A stretch of DNA of 36,685 nt. Source: an uncultured Candidatus Saccharibacteria bacterium (GTDB lineage Bacteria; Patescibacteria; Saccharimonadia; Saccharimonadales; CAMLKC01). How positions within the stretch are numbered: the stretch's first letter is position 1; the number at the start of each line of letters is the position of its first letter. The translations under genes and the position numbers were made by a program. The notes beneath the pieces were generated by a model. That model had not been told where the DNA came from and did no database searches. It worked only from the letters and a program-made list of their open reading frames with translations. Below are positions 1-6,183 of this stretch, in pieces. Where the stretch lies: assembly GCA_946479025.1 (NCBI GenBank), contig CAMLDM010000006.1, positions 1-36,685 on the forward strand, written 5' to 3'.

Positions 1-75
1 TGGCTGGGGTGGAGGGATTCGAACCCCCGAATGCTGGGACCAGAACCCAGTGCCTTACCACTTGGCGACACCCCA
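1..75 (-). tRNA. tRNA-Gln (anticodon CUG)
   Basis: The minus strand folds into a complete cloverleaf. The acceptor stem is TGGGGTG with CACCCCA, followed by discriminator G and an encoded CCA. The anticodon stem is CTGGG/CCCAG around loop TTCTGGT, giving anticodon CTG, which reads CAG (Gln). The T arm is CCCTC/GGGGG-type around TTCGAAT, and the D stem is GCC/GGC. The window begins at the last base of the encoded CCA, so the gene is whole. Confidence 0.95.
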
Positions 76-129
76 TTAGGGTCGTATCAAATTGTAGCAT
101 TTATGGAGCGTTTGCTCAAGAGGTGAAAG

Positions 130-654
130 CTATGCTTTGCGCGCTTCTTTTACTGCCGGCTTTCGTGCTGGCCGAGCATCGTGGTAAAAGTCGCGGATTT
201 CAAACAGGAAGTACGCGCCGATCGCGGCGAATACTAGCCCGTAGGCTAAGCTAAGAATATTGGGATTAAGCAAGAATGAAACCACCAGCGACACAACATT
301 CACAAGCGCCGCGAGAAACAGCAGTGACCAGCCTTGTTTTCGCAGAGATTTTAGAGGAGAAATAGCGACCGCGCCGATAACGACATTTGCCGCGGCAAAC
401 AGCAAGGTCATGAGGACGCCCCAGAGTATGACGCCGCCTATGGCCACATCCACACGGCCGCTAAGCCCTACGATTGCCGCTCCAGCGAGAAGCGCCGACA
501 GAACACCAAAGACACCGATCGCGCCAAGCACTACACCAATCAACGTTAGCCACCAGATATTTTTAGCAATCCACGCCCGGATGTTCTCCGGCAAATGTGG
601 CGCATCCTTATACCACGATGCAACCTGTAGTTCCAGTTTTCGTAAGTTTTCCAT
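130..654 (-). CDS. Four-TM membrane protein of unknown function
   Basis: This 174-aa protein has a short charged N-terminus and about four hydrophobic segments (roughly residues 33-62, 70-98, 108-130 and 135-152). The C-terminal tail is basic and cytosolic-looking (residues 153-174, rich in Arg and Lys). I recognise no catalytic motif, cysteine pair or transporter signature. The ATG is preceded by a G-rich Shine-Dalgarno stretch (GGGGGAG), and a TTGTCC-17-TATGAT promoter lies just upstream, so this is a leadered gene with its own promoter. It lies between the tRNA and another small membrane protein on the same strand. Function unknown; the reading frame is secure. Confidence 0.8.
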   Translation of the reverse strand: MENLRKLELQVASWYKDAPHLPENIRAWIAKNIWWLTLIGVVLGAIGVFGVLSALLAGAAIVGLSGRVDVAIGGVILWGVLMTLLFAAANVVIGAVAISPLKSLRKQGWSLLFLAALVNVVSLVVSFLLNPNILSLAYGLVFAAIGAYFLFEIRDFYHDARPARKPAVKEARKA

Positions 655-683
655 AAGCCCGCTCCCCCATTATTTCTACTTTC

Positions 684-712
684 ATCATACGCCTTGCGGG
701 AGGCCTGGACAA
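684..712 (-). promoter_or_regulatory. Promoter of the four-TM membrane protein
   Basis: On the minus strand, TTGTCC (707-712), a 17-bp spacer and TATGAT (684-689) form a good sigma-70-like promoter. The -35 abuts the stop codon of the upstream gene (713-715). Confidence 0.55.
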
Positions 713-1192
713 CTATTTCGTCGGCTTACGCCCAAGCGGCCACATCCCCCAGCTCGCCCACGCCATAGCCACACCAAGAGCCAGGCAAAACAGCACGTTC
801 CACCAGCCTACCGGAAGGCTGACTGTATCGCCAAGAAATCCGCTATTTGAAACGACGTTTCCGGACACGTTCACCCATATCGATACGGCAAACCAGGCCA
901 TAACCACCAGCCAGCCGCATACCATGCTGACCACGCGCATCGCCTTGCTTAGCTGCATGCCAAGCAGAAACGGCAGTGCCGCCACTTCAAACGTAACGAT
1001 GAGCGCGGCCCGTACAGATGCAAAATCTTCAAAAGGAAGCCACATCTGCTTGATGACGTCCGGGAATTTTTCAAATGTAAACAGCTGCGCTACTACCATC
1101 ACGACAAAAACGGCAGCCAGACCAATACTAATAGTGCGGATGTTTTTCGTTTTAGGGTCTGGGGCGGGAGTAAGCTTTGCAAAAACGCTCAT
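713..1192 (-). CDS. Four-TM membrane protein of unknown function (leaderless)
   Basis: This 159-aa protein has a short polar N-terminus with a PAPDPKTKN stretch, then four predicted membrane segments (about residues 22-38, 63-82, 85-108 and 128-150). It ends in a short basic tail. It has only two cysteines and no CXXC, heme or transport motif that I can identify; a DoxX/MauE-like fold is possible by size alone but not shown. The ATG has no Shine-Dalgarno sequence. Instead a TATACT -10 box ends 6 nt upstream, predicting a leaderless mRNA. It is divergent from the Crp-type regulator at 1278. Confidence 0.75.
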   Translation of the reverse strand: MSVFAKLTPAPDPKTKNIRTISIGLAAVFVVMVVAQLFTFEKFPDVIKQMWLPFEDFASVRAALIVTFEVAALPFLLGMQLSKAMRVVSMVCGWLVVMAWFAVSIWVNVSGNVVSNSGFLGDTVSLPVGWWNVLFCLALGVAMAWASWGMWPLGRKPTK

Positions 1193-1198
1193 GACTTA

Positions 1199-1204
1199 AG
1201 TATA
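1199..1204 (-). promoter_or_regulatory. -10 box TATACT for leaderless transcript
   Basis: The hexamer ends exactly 6 nt before the ATG at 1192, so the predicted +1 is the A of the start codon. No clear -35 is visible at 17 bp. Confidence 0.5.
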
Positions 1205-1239
1205 CGCCTCCGTCCAAATTAACGGAACATCCGGCCGCA

Positions 1240-1268
1240 TATGGAATTTCTCCATAAAACGATATACT
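1240..1268 (+). promoter_or_regulatory. Inverted repeat and -10 box before the Crp-type gene
   Basis: TATGGA-N5-TCCATA (1240-1256) is a perfect 6-bp inverted repeat just upstream of a TATACT -10 box (1263-1268), overlapping where the -35 would lie. The position suits a repressor or autoregulatory operator. The motif differs from the TGTGA sites elsewhere in the window, so its regulator is unknown. The predicted +1 (about 1275) leaves only about 3 nt of leader. Confidence 0.45.
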
Positions 1269-1277
1269 GGAAAAATA

Positions 1278-1928
1278 ATGGATACCGAGATAAAAGCAAC
1301 CGTCGACGCCTTTTTTAGCAATTACCCCGCAAAAAAGTACGAGAAGGGCGAAATTCTCATCCGGCCCGACGAAGTTCCCTCGCATATTTTTTATCTGACC
1401 GACGGACTCGTGAGCGAGTACGACATATCCCAAAGCGGCAATGAAATCGTCGTCAACACCTTCAAACCGGGAGCGTTTTTTCCGATGTCGTTTGCCATAA
1501 ACCGCGGAACGAGCCCGTACTTTTTCGAAATCTCAAAACCAGCCGTCATGCATCGGGCACCGGCCGAGCAGGTCGTGACGTTTTTAAAGGCCAACCCCGA
1601 TGTCATGTTCGATCTCCTCAGTCGGGTATACCGCGGTACCGATGGCGTATTGCGGCGCATGGCGCACATGATGGGCGGCAAAGCAAAAACACGCCTTTTA
1701 TTTGAACTCGTCAACGCCGGCCACCGTTTCGGCAAACAAAACCGCGACGGACATATCTTCATTCCTCTTACAGAGAGTGATTTCGCGAAGCGGTCCGGCC
1801 TGTCGCGAGAAACTGTCAGCCGCGCGCTGCACGAACTGAAAGCGCTCCATTTAGTAAGCGTACAGGCGCGGGGCGTCACCGTTATCGACATGGACCGGCT
1901 CGAGGCAATCCTCGGCTCAGATCTTTAA
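1278..1928 (+). CDS. Crp/Fnr-family transcriptional regulator (paralogue 1)
   Basis: This 216-aa protein has a cyclic-nucleotide-binding-like beta-roll (about residues 15-115), a dimer helix, and a C-terminal winged helix (about 150-216). The recognition helix reads SRETVSR, with the R, E and R positions that E. coli CRP uses to read TGTGA. The beta-roll lacks the Arg-Ser phosphate-binding cassette for cAMP, and there are no cysteines for an FNR-type Fe-S cluster, so the effector is unknown. A TGTGACGAACGTCACA site lies 10 bp after its stop, before the corrinoid-uptake pair. I infer that this protein or its paralogue at 27312 binds there. No Shine-Dalgarno is seen; the -10 is very close to the ATG. 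Confidence 0.9.
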   Translation: MDTEIKATVDAFFSNYPAKKYEKGEILIRPDEVPSHIFYLTDGLVSEYDISQSGNEIVVNTFKPGAFFPMSFAINRGTSPYFFEISKPAVMHRAPAEQVVTFLKANPDVMFDLLSRVYRGTDGVLRRMAHMMGGKAKTRLLFELVNAGHRFGKQNRDGHIFIPLTESDFAKRSGLSRETVSRALHELKALHLVSVQARGVTVIDMDRLEAILGSDL

Positions 1929-1938
1929 AACACCTTTT

Positions 1939-1981
1939 TGTGACGAACGTCACATCCCGGCCACTCAACCTCCTTTATACT
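1939..1981 (+). promoter_or_regulatory. CRP-like operator and activator-dependent promoter
   Basis: TGTGACGAACGTCACA (1939-1954) has 7-bp perfect inverted arms around AA and matches the CRP half-sites TGTGA-N6-TCACA exactly. A TATACT -10 (1976-1981) follows after 21 bp, placing the site centre near -41.5, the class II activation position. No recognisable -35 hexamer exists; the operator covers that region. The same architecture recurs before nrdJ at 8536-8579. Confidence 0.75.
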
Positions 1982-2012
1982 TCTCTCTACAAACGTAAAG
2001 GAGGAGATGGTC

Positions 2013-2417
2013 ATGGACCACAACATAAAAACACGTAAAAATGGGCTGATCGCTATTTTATTGATAGGAGTCGTGCTTGCAACGGGCATATCTTCTTATA
2101 TCATCACACAGACGAAACCGCAGGCCGAGGCGTCACAAACTACTAGGCAGACGAGCCAACCTGCCACACCAGACAAGATTACTTTTACCGCTAAAAAGGG
2201 AGAAACGGTACTTGCCCAGCTTAAGACGGTCGCCAAAGTTACTACGAAAGACTCATCCTACGGCTTATACGTAGATGGTATTAATGGCCTGAACGGCGGT
2301 AGGGACGGCAAGTATTGGAGTTACTACATAGATGGCAAGCTTGCGAGCGTTGGCGCAGCCTCCTATGTTTCAAAGGGTGGAGAGAAGATCGAATGGAAGC
2401 TAGAAAAAATACAATAA
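2013..2417 (+). CDS. Membrane-anchored DUF4430 (transcobalamin C-terminal-like) protein
   Basis: This 134-aa protein has a basic N-terminus, one membrane anchor (about residues 9-31), a Ser/Thr/Gln/Pro-rich linker, then a DUF4430 domain (about 52-134) with the characteristic GLYVDGINGL, YWSYYIDGK and late GGEKIEWK blocks. This fold resembles the C-terminal domain of transcobalamin and intrinsic factor and is common in bacterial surface proteins linked to corrinoids. There is no lipobox cysteine, so it is held by its TM helix outside the cell. The start at 2013 is chosen because AGGAGG lies 8 nt upstream; the ATG at 2007 is too close. It overlaps the next gene by 25 nt. Corrinoid capture is inferred from family and neighbours. 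Confidence 0.8.
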   Translation: MDHNIKTRKNGLIAILLIGVVLATGISSYIITQTKPQAEASQTTRQTSQPATPDKITFTAKKGETVLAQLKTVAKVTTKDSSYGLYVDGINGLNGGRDGKYWSYYIDGKLASVGAASYVSKGGEKIEWKLEKIQ

Positions 2418-2962
2418 CAATCCAAACGATCATAGCCGTGGCGCTGGTTATAGCCGGCGCCGCGCTACGGCTTGCACCCCATGTGCCCAATTTTGCGCCC
2501 GTCGGAGCAATAGCGCTGTTCGGCGGCGCGGTACTTGGCTGGCGGCTCGCGGTCTGGCTACCACTTGCCGTTATGATGATTTCGGATCTTGTGCTGGGAT
2601 TTTATAGCGGTATCGAATTTACCTGGGCGGGTTTTTTGCTGGTCGCGCTGTTTGGTACGCAGCTGCGGGGCGCCCGCTTCCTCACGCGGGTCACCCTTGG
2701 CACGCTTGGCAGCGGGATCATTTTTTTCATCGTATCAAACTTCGGCTCGTGGCTTACGAGCGGAATGTACGAACCGACACTGGAAGGGCTCGTCCGCTGC
2801 TATTACATGGCGCTGCCATTCTTCCGCACTTCCTTGCTAGCCGATGCATTCTACGGGGTTCTGCTATTTGGCATTTATGAGGCGGCATCTGCATACATTG
2901 CCGCACACCAAGCAAAACATAAACTTGAATTAAAACACATGAGAAATAAGGGGTATAATTAG
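2393..2962 (+). CDS. DUF6580 / ECF S-component-like membrane protein
   Basis: This 189-aa protein has about five to six hydrophobic helices. Near the N-terminus it carries the block RLAPHVPNFAPVGAIALFGG, the hallmark of DUF6580 putative transport proteins, which resemble substrate-binding S components of ECF importers. The ATG at 2393 follows GGTGGAGAG and lies inside the end of the DUF4430 gene, so the two are translationally coupled. The pair would make a surface binder plus membrane permease. No ECF ATPases or T component are present in the window. The shared CRP-like operator with nrdJ-cobO points to a corrinoid as substrate, but this is inference. Confidence 0.8.
   Translation: MEARKNTITIQTIIAVALVIAGAALRLAPHVPNFAPVGAIALFGGAVLGWRLAVWLPLAVMMISDLVLGFYSGIEFTWAGFLLVALFGTQLRGARFLTRVTLGTLGSGIIFFIVSNFGSWLTSGMYEPTLEGLVRCYYMALPFFRTSLLADAFYGVLLFGIYEAASAYIAAHQAKHKLELKHMRNKGYN
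2954..2959 (+). promoter_or_regulatory. Consensus -10 TATAAT for leaderless transcript
   Basis: A perfect TATAAT lies inside the end of the DUF6580 gene, exactly 6 nt before the ATG at 2966. The predicted +1 is the A of that ATG. The -35 is poor. Confidence 0.6.
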
Positions 2963-2965
2963 CAT

Positions 2966-4435
2966 ATGGAAGAATCGCTGCATCTGCCAATTTTCATTGT
3001 CATTCTGCATCTTATCAATCTTTTTTGCCTGATACTTCTTATCCGCAGCGGGATTCAAATCCTGTTTGATCACCCAAAACTATACTGGACCGACGACACA
3101 ACAGGTGGCAACCATTGGCTGCGCTTTGGCAAGAAAGTCATGCCAAAAGACAAGCTCTGGACATCGCTTGACGAGGCCGAAGACCCGGGCAGACTCGCTT
3201 TGCCCGGCGGCACGCACAATCTTGGAGCGGCACGCCACTGGCACTTCGCAACAGCAATTATTTGGGTATCGACCGGTATTATTTACATGAGCTATTTATT
3301 TATGACCGGCCAGTGGGAGCGGCTTATTCCTACCGATATCGGTGTTATTCCGCGCGCTTTTGATACGATGTACAGCTATTTGACGCTCAACATTCCGCCC
3401 GATGGCCCCACGTATAACGCCCTGCAGCAACTAACGTACGCGGGTGTCGTCTTTCTTCTTGCTCCGCTCTCCGTTATTACTGGTCTGGCCCTCTCGCCTT
3501 CTTTGGTTGCGAGATTCCCGGGCTTCCTGAAGATATTTGGCAATCGCCGGCAAGTTGCCCGCAGCCTGCATTTTATTGCAATGGCGCTTTTTTCCTTGTT
3601 TATCCTGGTCCACGTCACCATGGCAATAGGTTTTCATTTCTATGACAGCGTCAAGCGCATTACGCTCGGCGGTACCGATGTAAATCTCAGCCTGGCACTT
3701 ACAATATTCTTGATGGCGCTGATACTGCTCGCAGCCTTCAATATCTGGGCTTCCTACTTTACGCTTGCAAACCAAGTACGCCTGCGCAGCATACTAACAA
3801 GATTTTATACTCCCGTGGTTCGCTCTCTATTTGGCTGGATGAAATCGAGCCAACACTACACGAAAAAAGATATCTCTCCCTTCTTCCGAGTCAATGGCTA
3901 TCCGCCAGAGACAGAAGAGTACAAAGAGCTAAAGGCGAACCACTTTAAGGATTGGAAATTAAGAGTGTACGGCTTAGTCAAGGAGCCGTTCGAGATGTCG
4001 CTTGAAGACATGAAAGCCTTGCGTAAACAAGACCAGATCACCAAGCACAACTGCATTCAGGGCTGGACAGCCGTAGCCGAATGGGGCGGACTGCCAATGA
4101 GCGCTATCATTGAGAGGTGTAGCCCAAAGCTCACGGCAAAGTACGTTATTTTCCACTGCTACGATACCGACGACAAGGGCCAAGCGTACTACGCAGGGCT
4201 TCGGCTTAGCGATATGTACGACAAACAAACCATACTCGCATACGAAATGAATGGCAAACCGTTACCCGTAGAGCACGGCGCCCCTTTGCGCCTTCGCTGC
4301 GAAAAGAAGTATGGGTATAAGATGGCCAAATACATCAAGTCGATCGAGTTTGTAGATAGCTTTGAGCACATCGGCCAAGGGCGGGGCGGTTACCGGGAAG
4401 ATACGGTCTTCTTTGACTGGGAAGCATCGATCTAG
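2966..4435 (+). CDS. Cytochrome b561-like / sulfite-oxidase-fold molybdopterin oxidoreductase fusion
   Basis: This 489-aa two-part protein begins with about five membrane helices (residues 6-28, 92-113, 156-178, 199-224 and 241-264). They contain candidate heme b histidines H15, H91/H93, H202 and H216, like cytochrome b561 or reductase b subunits. Residues about 300-489 form an Oxidored_molyb (sulfite oxidase/MsrP) domain with HNCIQGWTAVAEWGG, where C363 matches the cysteine that ligates molybdenum. The Mo-co dimerisation domain of sulfite oxidase is absent. The fusion would pass electrons between the quinone pool and a Mo centre. Translation looks leaderless. A NarK-type transporter follows 4 bp later, so nitrate or another oxyanion is a plausible substrate. 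Moco synthesis genes are not in view. Confidence 0.85.
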   Translation: MEESLHLPIFIVILHLINLFCLILLIRSGIQILFDHPKLYWTDDTTGGNHWLRFGKKVMPKDKLWTSLDEAEDPGRLALPGGTHNLGAARHWHFATAIIWVSTGIIYMSYLFMTGQWERLIPTDIGVIPRAFDTMYSYLTLNIPPDGPTYNALQQLTYAGVVFLLAPLSVITGLALSPSLVARFPGFLKIFGNRRQVARSLHFIAMALFSLFILVHVTMAIGFHFYDSVKRITLGGTDVNLSLALTIFLMALILLAAFNIWASYFTLANQVRLRSILTRFYTPVVRSLFGWMKSSQHYTKKDISPFFRVNGYPPETEEYKELKANHFKDWKLRVYGLVKEPFEMSLEDMKALRKQDQITKHNCIQGWTAVAEWGGLPMSAIIERCSPKLTAKYVIFHCYDTDDKGQAYYAGLRLSDMYDKQTILAYEMNGKPLPVEHGAPLRLRCEKKYGYKMAKYIKSIEFVDSFEHIGQGRGGYREDTVFFDWEASI

Positions 4436-4439
4436 CGGC

Positions 4440-5636
4440 ATGGCAAAACAAAAACAACAAAACACACGGACGCACTTCGCCCTCGCAGTAGCCGTGCTGG
4501 CATTAGTCATTAACTTTTGGGCGTGGTCACTGCTCAGCCCGCTCGGTACTCGGTACGCCAGCGAGCTCAGCCTGCAACCAGTTATGTTGTCGCTGCTCTT
4601 GGCAATACCCGTGATTGTCGGTTCGCTTGGCAGGATCATACTCGGCATGCTCACCGATATTTATGGCGGCAAAATGATGTTCGCCGTGGCCTGTTTCCTA
4701 ACAGCTATCCCCGTCATTGGCCTCGCGTCTGCTCACAATCTCAGCCAACTTGCGTTCGCAGCATTTTTTCTAGGTCTTGGCGGTGCGGTTTTTGCCATTG
4801 GCATACCATATATTAGTGCCTGGTTTCCGCCGGAACGCCGCGGGCTGGTGCTTGGCATATATAGCATGGGTAATATCGGCACCGCTCTCTCAGCCTTCAT
4901 GACGCCGCGACTAGTGAACATGATCGGCCTCGGCGAGACCTTTCTAACGGTCGCCGCCCTTCTAGTCGCCGTAGGATTGATTTTCACGTTTTGGGGCAGA
5001 AATAGTCCCAGCTGGAAACCAGCGAAAGCGTCGCCTTTGCGTCATATAGGAGCAGCAGCCAAACAACGTCTGACATGGGATTTATCCTCGGTCTATGCCA
5101 TCACCTTCGGAGCGTTCGTTGCTTTCGGCGTATATCTTCCCGTACTTCTCAAAGCAGCCTACGGTTTATCTCTAACAGATGCGGCCACCCGCGCTGCGGG
5201 GTTTGTGGTACTCGCGACCATCGCCCGGCCCGTCGGCGGATGGCTGAGTGATAAAATCGGCGGTAAAATAGTTCTCCAATTTGGTTTGCTGGCGGTGGCG
5301 CTGCTTGCGTGCTTCGTGGCGTTCCAGCCTACACTCGAAACCCAGACTACTGCAGCATATTTAAGTCTTGCATTTATGCTTGGGTGCTGCAATGGCGCCG
5401 TCTTTGCGCTGGTCGGCAAGATGATACGGCCGGAATTCATAGGCAGTGTCACGGGTATAGTTGGCGCAGTCGGCGGATTGGGAGGCTTTTTACCCCCTCT
5501 TATACTTGGTGCGACCTATCAAACTACCAACTCCTATGCATTTGCTCTTATAATGCTTTCCGTGAGTGCGTTTGCGGTGCTATTCTACATTTCCACCCGT
5601 CTCAAAGTTAAAAATCGATCCCTTTATTCGCAGTAA
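4440..5636 (+). CDS. NarK-type (NNP family) nitrate/nitrite MFS transporter
   Basis: This 398-aa protein has twelve predicted membrane helices. TM2 carries GRIILGMLTDIYGG and TM8 ARPVGGWLSDKIGG, each with the arginine used by NarK (R89 and R305 in E. coli) to bind nitrate. The NNP signature GGAVFAIGIPYISAWFP followed by GNIGTAL, and the second copy CCNGAVFALVGKM then TGIVGAVGGLGGF, are typical of NarK/NrtP. The ATG at 4440 lies 4 bp after the preceding stop, so the two genes form an operon. The Shine-Dalgarno is weak. The 3' end overlaps the convergent cobO gene by 29 bp. Nitrate versus nitrite, and import versus exchange, cannot be decided. Confidence 0.85.
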   Translation: MAKQKQQNTRTHFALAVAVLALVINFWAWSLLSPLGTRYASELSLQPVMLSLLLAIPVIVGSLGRIILGMLTDIYGGKMMFAVACFLTAIPVIGLASAHNLSQLAFAAFFLGLGGAVFAIGIPYISAWFPPERRGLVLGIYSMGNIGTALSAFMTPRLVNMIGLGETFLTVAALLVAVGLIFTFWGRNSPSWKPAKASPLRHIGAAAKQRLTWDLSSVYAITFGAFVAFGVYLPVLLKAAYGLSLTDAATRAAGFVVLATIARPVGGWLSDKIGGKIVLQFGLLAVALLACFVAFQPTLETQTTAAYLSLAFMLGCCNGAVFALVGKMIRPEFIGSVTGIVGAVGGLGGFLPPLILGATYQTTNSYAFALIMLSVSAFAVLFYISTRLKVKNRSLYSQ

Positions 5637-6174
5637 ATCCTTCATCGAAGTGATGTCTGACCTTATCGACACGCGACATAATATCGACTGATTTATGAAG
5701 TGTTTCAGGAAAGTTACGGCCCGTCAGACACAGGCTGGTCGTTTTGGATCTTGAGGAGATAAGCCGTTTAAGATCTTGCTCATTGATCAACCCATCGTGG
5801 ACGGCATTGTTAATCTCATCGCAAACTACTACGTCGTATTCACCACTCGACACGCATTCCATAGCCCGCTGGAACGTCCGCCGGGCGCTATCCTGATGCT
5901 CCTTCTGGCTCACGCCTTTGGCACTGAGAGAGCCGGCATTGTAAAACCCCTTGCCTCCTTTATATACTGTCAGCCGTCCGGGGAATACCGGAGCAATCGC
6001 CTCCAGGAAATGATCTTCGCTCACTTTCCAGCTTTTTATGAATTGAACAAAGGCGACTCTCGATCCGCTGCCGAGGGCTCGGCATATAAGACCGAGCCCT
6101 GCACTTGTTTTGCCCTTGCCCTCACCGGTGTAAACGATAACCACGCTTTCCTTCTGTTTCGTAGGAAGTGCCAT
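5608..6174 (-). CDS. cobO: Corrinoid (cob(I)alamin) adenosyltransferase, CobO/BtuR type
   Basis: This 188-aa protein matches the CobA/CobO/BtuR family: P-loop GEGKGKTS at residues 17-24, FVQFIKSWK after the second strand, Walker B-like VVVCDEINNA, and the late LTGRNFPE block. It adds the 5'-deoxyadenosyl group from ATP to cob(I)alamin or cobinamide, making the AdoCbl that class II ribonucleotide reductase consumes. It sits 9 bp downstream of nrdJ on the same strand, so cofactor maker and user share an operon. There are no other corrin synthesis genes nearby, which fits salvage of an imported corrinoid. It overlaps the convergent transporter gene at its 3' end. Confidence 0.92.
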   Translation of the reverse strand: MALPTKQKESVVIVYTGEGKGKTSAGLGLICRALGSGSRVAFVQFIKSWKVSEDHFLEAIAPVFPGRLTVYKGGKGFYNAGSLSAKGVSQKEHQDSARRTFQRAMECVSSGEYDVVVCDEINNAVHDGLINEQDLKRLISSRSKTTSLCLTGRNFPETLHKSVDIMSRVDKVRHHFDEGFTANKGIDF

Positions 6175-6183
6175 GGCAGCTAT

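Noticed and set aside
1391..1891. Open frame of 166 codons on the minus strand inside the Crp-type gene
   Set aside because: It lies wholly antisense to a well-recognised Crp/Fnr protein and has no family features of its own.
1929..2012. Cobalamin riboswitch before the DUF4430 gene
   Set aside because: The predicted leader is about 25 nt; there is no room for a riboswitch.
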